From Trichomonas vaginalis G3 (lineage: Eukaryota > Parabasalia > Trichomonadida > Trichomonadidae), in NCBI RefSeq assembly GCF_026262505.1, contig NC_067207.1, positions 31,402,082-31,466,081 of the forward strand: a DNA stretch of 64,000 nt. Direction: 5' to 3'. This document shows, in pieces, positions 60,557-64,000 of the stretch. The position numbers and the translations under genes were made by a program. Below the pieces are notes generated by a model. That model worked only from the letters and a program-made list of their open reading frames with translations. It ran no database searches and was not told where the DNA came from. How positions within the stretch are numbered: position 1 is the first letter of the stretch; each line of letters starts with the position of its first letter.

Positions 60557-60656
60557 AGTTCCTTTCAATAGCGTAAAAATACTTCATTGTTTCATAACTG
60601 CTCTAAATTCTGTTCAAAATTCGTACAACATAACTTTTTAACATTAGTGAAAGAAC

Positions 60657-61360
60657 ATGAGCGAAACAACAACATCTAACATTACAGAAGAAGTCAATGA
60701 CAATGCCGATGAAAACATTACAGAAGGAGCTAGTGAAAATATTGACGAGTTCAGTGAGGAAGAAGATATTGAGGACGTCAATGAGAACGTTAGTGGGGAA
60801 CAAACTCAATGGGAAACATTGAGAAATCATGAAGATTATGAGATTTGTACGACATATCCTTTTACTATTCGTCGAAAGAAAAACAAACATATTAAGAGTG
60901 AATGCTTAAATAATCATGGTTATATTGAGCTTAGTTTAAACAACAAAACACATTTAAAGCATAGAATTATTGCAGAACAGTGGATTGAAAATCCAAACAA
61001 TTTGAAAGAAATAGACCATATAAATCATGATAGAACGGACAACAGAATCTCAAACCTTCGTTGGTGTTCTAATCTGAAAACAATAGAAATAAAAGCAAGT
61101 ATGGCGATATAGTTTATGAGTTCGTTGATGAAATATCTGACGAAGCTGTTGAAATAACAGATTATGGTAAGCATTCGTTTGAGTTCTACTACTATGTTGA
61201 GAATGAGGACGCATTCTATTATTATACAGGTCTTAACTATCGAAAACTTCATATAAACTTTACAAAAACAGGTGCTGCTTATGTTTGTATGATAGATACA
61301 GAAAACAAGAGAGTAATCTTATGCATAAACAAATTCAAACGCTTGTACGGCTTCATGTAG
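60657..61360 (+). pseudogene. HNH endonuclease, NUMOD4-type (one frameshift)
   Basis: An acidic N-terminal tail (NITEEVNDNADENITEGASE) is followed by WETLRNHEDYEICTTYPFTI, a NUMOD4-like segment. Then comes the HNH core: HRIIAEQWIENP, EIDHINHDRTDN and RISNLRWCSN. One base is missing near 61068, after which a different frame continues NNRNKSKYGDIVYEFVDE to GFM at 61360. Such nucleases cut DNA and often act as homing enzymes. It diverges from the primase-helicase gene, with 100 bases between starts. Confidence 0.75.
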
Positions 61361-61597
61361 GACAAACATTATTTTTCAACACTAACGCCAACACGTAGGA
61401 CAAACATTCATGACTAACATTACTGTATAACATAAATGATTTGTCATGATTTAATCGTAAATGTTTTGTCATGATTTCATCGTACATGTTTTGTCATGAT
61501 TTCATCGTACATGTTTTGTCAAGACTTCTTCGTATATGTTTTGTCATGATTTAATCGTACATGTTTTGTCAAGACTTCTTCATCGTAATGAGCGTAA

Positions 61598-61941
61598 ATG
61601 TTTTGTGAAGAATATAACAACCGCCTGAATTCAGACGGTTGCTTTTTATACAAAATTCACACAGGAAAATTCTTGAGTTTTGGTTGAAAGAATACGGTCA
61701 AGCCAAAAGTGGCTCGACCTCAAAACAAACATTTTATGAGCTTACTAAGGCATTTATGAATGAATTCAAAGGTATTTGCATACATCCTGACCTCGTTCAT
61801 TTTGTTGCTGAATGGTGCTCTGTAAAGTATGCATTTTATGTCAAAGATATTATGGACTCCATAGATAAGAAAGTTCATGAGAAGTTAGATGAAGAAGAAC
61901 TCGAAGATACAGTAGAGAATGCAAAAACAAGCATTTTATGA
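61598..61941 (+). pseudogene. KilA-N domain protein fragment (one frameshift)
   Basis: Start MFCEEYNNRLNSDGCFLY, then after a shift near 61675 WLKEYGQAKSGSTSKQTFYE and the KilA-N core CIHPDLVHFVAEWCSVKYAF then YVKDIMDSID. The ATG is the one in the repeat CGTAAATGTTTTGT. About 100 bases of it (61725-61790) are repeated directly after its end (61926-62012). Confidence 0.6.
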
Positions 61942-62317
61942 GCTTACTAAGGCATTTATGAATGAATTCAAAGGTATTTGCATACATCCTGACCTCGTTC
62001 ATTTTGTTGTTGAATTCAGCAAAAATAATGTTTAGGGTAGATGGTTTTTAGGTGTCACTACGTCACCATGTCACCAGGTTAATTAACTTCTCTTAAAATT
62101 ACTGACAACATGACATTTAGACAACAGTCCAGGAAATATATTTTATCGTATATGTTTTGTCATGATTTTATCGTTTATGTTTTGTCATGACTTCATCGTA
62201 ATGAACGTAAATGTTTTGTCATGATTTCATCGTATATGTTTTGTCAAACATGAACGTAAATGTTTTGTCAAACATGAACGTAAATGTTTTGTCATGATTT
62301 AATCGTAATGAGTGTAA

Positions 62318-62430
62318 ATGATTTCATATAATTGCTTACCTCGGAAACCGAGAGAAGAGATTCCATATGAAAATCGCAAGAATTTGGCTCCTGGTTTGAA
62401 ATATTATTATGTTCATAGACTTCATCGTAT
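62318..62430 (+). pseudogene. KilA-N remnant inside the repeat array
   Basis: Codes PREEIPYENRKNLAPGL then YYYVHRLH, matching HENRKNLAPGLRGWYVHRLL of the intact gene at 5373. It is flanked on both sides by array units. Confidence 0.65.
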
Positions 62431-64000
62431 ATGTTTTGTCAAACATGAGCGTATATGTTTTGTCATGATTTCATCGTACATGTTTTGTCATGATTTCATC
62501 GTATATGCTTTGTCATGATGATTTCATCGAAACTAAACGTATATGTTTTGTCATGATTTCATCGTACATGTTTTGTCATGATTTCATCGTAATGAGTGTA
62601 AATGAACCAAAAATAATGTTTACGTTCATGTTTGACAACACAGCAGGGGAAGGCAGTTATGAATTATTTTTGAAGAACTGAAGGTGCTACCATGTTACCA
62701 TGTGCTACCAGGTCATTTAACTTCTCTGAAAAAGTGTGACAACATGACATTTTGACAACAACACAGGAAATAAATGTTTACGTATATGTTTTGTCAAGAC
62801 CTCATCGTATATGTTTTGTCATGATTTCTTCGTATATGTTTTGTCATGATTTCTTCATCGTAATGAGTGTAAATGATCCAAAAATAATGTTTAGGTGAAG
62901 AGGTGAGATCTCACCTCTTTTCTCACCTCTTTTCTCACCTCATTGAATTTTCATGATTTCTTCATCGTAATGAGCGTATATGTTTTGTCAAACATGAGCG
63001 TATATGTTTTGTCAAGACTTCTTCATCGTAATGAGCGTAAATGATTTGTCATGATTTCTTCATCGTAATGAGCGTATATGTTTTGTCAAACATGAGCGTA
63101 AATGTTTTGTCAAGACTTCTTCGTATATGTTTTGTCATGACTTCTTCGTATATGTTTTGTCATGACTTCTTCATCGTAATGAGCGTATATGTTTTGTCAA
63201 ACATGAGCGTAAATGATTTGTCATGATTTCTTCATCGTAATGAGCGTATATGTTTTGTCATGATTTCTTCATCGTAATGAGCGTATATGTTTTGTCGAAA
63301 CTTCATCGTATATGTTTTGTCATGATTTCTTCATCGTAATGAGCGTAAATGATCCAAAAATAATGTTTAGGTGAAGAGGTGAGATCTCACCTCTTTTCTC
63401 ACCTCTTTTCTCACCTCATTGAATTTTCATGATTTCTTCATCGTAATGAGCGTATATGTTTTGTCAAACATGAGCGTATATGTTTTGTCGAAACTTCATC
63501 GTATATGTTTTGTCATGATTTCTTCATCGTAATGAGCGTAAATGTTTTGTCAAACATGAACGTATATGTTTTGTCAAGACTTCTTCATCGTAATGAACGT
63601 AAATGTTTTGTCAAGACTTCTTCATCGTAATGAGCGTAAATGATCCAAAAATAATGTTTATGTTAGAATGTTAGATCTAACACCTTTTCTCACCTCTTTT
63701 CTCACCTCATTGAATTTTCATGATTTCTTCATCGTAATGAGCGTATATGTTTTGTCATGATTTCTTCATCGTAATGAGCGTATATGTTTTGTCAAACATG
63801 AACGTATATGTTTTGTCATGATTTCATCGTACAGGTTTTGTCATGATTTCATTGTATATGCTTTGTCATGATGATTTCATCGTAATGAGCGTAAATGATT
63901 TGTCAAACATGAGCGTAAATGATTTGTCATGATTTCTTCATCGTAATGAGCGTATATGTTTTGTCATGATTTCTTCATCGTAATGAGCGTATATGTTTTG

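Larger units (their letters stand above)
56204..64000 (+). mobile_element. Maverick C (left end and left part)
   Basis: Begins AGTTAGTATCCC with the conserved GTGGCACTGCG and TTTTGACACTTTACGAAACC blocks of the family A TIR. It lies three bases after the B1 fibre stop. The predicted duplication is TTAGTC (56198-56203). It runs to the window end, with no right TIR seen. That the helicase, HNH and KilA-N genes belong to it is likely, because the same intergenic repeats occur in A1, but not proven. Confidence 0.7.
61430..64000. repeat. Interspersed repeat array based on CGTAAATGTTTTGTCA
   Basis: Dozens of copies of CGTAWATGWTTTGTCA joined by TGATTTCTTCATCGTAATGA or AACATGAGCGTA linkers, running to the window end. 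Hairpin modules sit within it at 62900, 63376 and 63670, and KilA-N gene pieces at 61598-62020 and 62318-62430. The linkers vary in order, so this is a modular array, not a simple tandem one. The reverse strand of the same unit is at 4340-4460. Confidence 0.9.

Noticed and set aside
61618..61641. Bacterial-type terminator (CAACCGCCTGAATTCAGACG palindrome followed by T's)
   Set aside because: It lies in the coding part of the KilA-N fragment (NNRLNSDGCFLY), and the genome is eukaryotic.
61430..64000. CRISPR-like array
   Set aside because: Unit and linker lengths vary, linkers are drawn from the same few modules, and there are no unique spacers or cas genes; the setting is eukaryotic.

Overview
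The window looks like a piece of the Trichomonas vaginalis genome (a parabasalid protist). Evidence: AT-rich intergenic DNA, intron-less genes, TCA+1Y(T/A)-type initiators just upstream of two cellular genes (a GP63-like surface metallopeptidase and a cysteine-rich beta-barrel protein resembling hydrogenosomal Hmp35/36), a decayed ankyrin-repeat gene, a Mutator-like transposase, and many Maverick/Polinton elements, which are very abundant in that genome. The species call is inference; no search was run.

Layout. (1) 1-15728: Maverick A1, right part only: broken phage-collar-type fibre gene, broken integrase, KilA-N protein, protein-primed PolB, penton candidate, broken major capsid protein (MCP), small late-type genes, and a terminal inverted repeat (TIR) ending at 15728. 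(2) 15729-18180: remnant of a second copy, A2. A1 sits inside the MCP gene of A2, and A2 ends at its own TIR. (3) 18181-34069: host-like DNA with a 120-bp tandem array, a MULE transposase remnant, the GP63 gene, a foldback element with 426-bp arms and TA target duplication, an array of hairpins, and the Hmp35-like gene. (4) 34076-36814: element D, 2.7 kb with long TIRs and a 6-bp target duplication (TTCAAG), inserted in an ankyrin gene and carrying two unrecognised genes. (5) 38666-56203: Maverick B1 (DNA methyltransferase, small virion-like proteins, penton candidate, fibre). Its fibre gene is split by an insert (E), and a gene in that insert is itself split by Maverick B2 (42520-53919), which is flanked by perfect 6-bp duplications (GGTATA). 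(6) 56204-64000: left part of Maverick C (78-aa protein, primase/SF3 helicase, HNH nuclease, KilA-N fragments) ending in a repeat array of more than 2.5 kb.

How the genes fit together. The Mavericks carry two modules: replication and integration (PolB, integrase, primase-helicase, HNH nuclease, KilA-N proteins) and virion formation (MCP, penton candidate, fibre, amphipathic and membrane peptides). I saw no packaging ATPase or Ulp1-type protease in this window. Most Maverick genes share a T-rich element ending directly in TAAATG-like start contexts, unlike the cellular genes. A covarying palindrome centred on AGATCT recurs between their genes.

Caveats. Many Maverick genes carry one-base indels, often in homopolymers. 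A 25-base run of N at 49430-49454 is followed by low-quality sequence and probably a flipped contig piece. Some breaks may therefore be assembly error, not decay.
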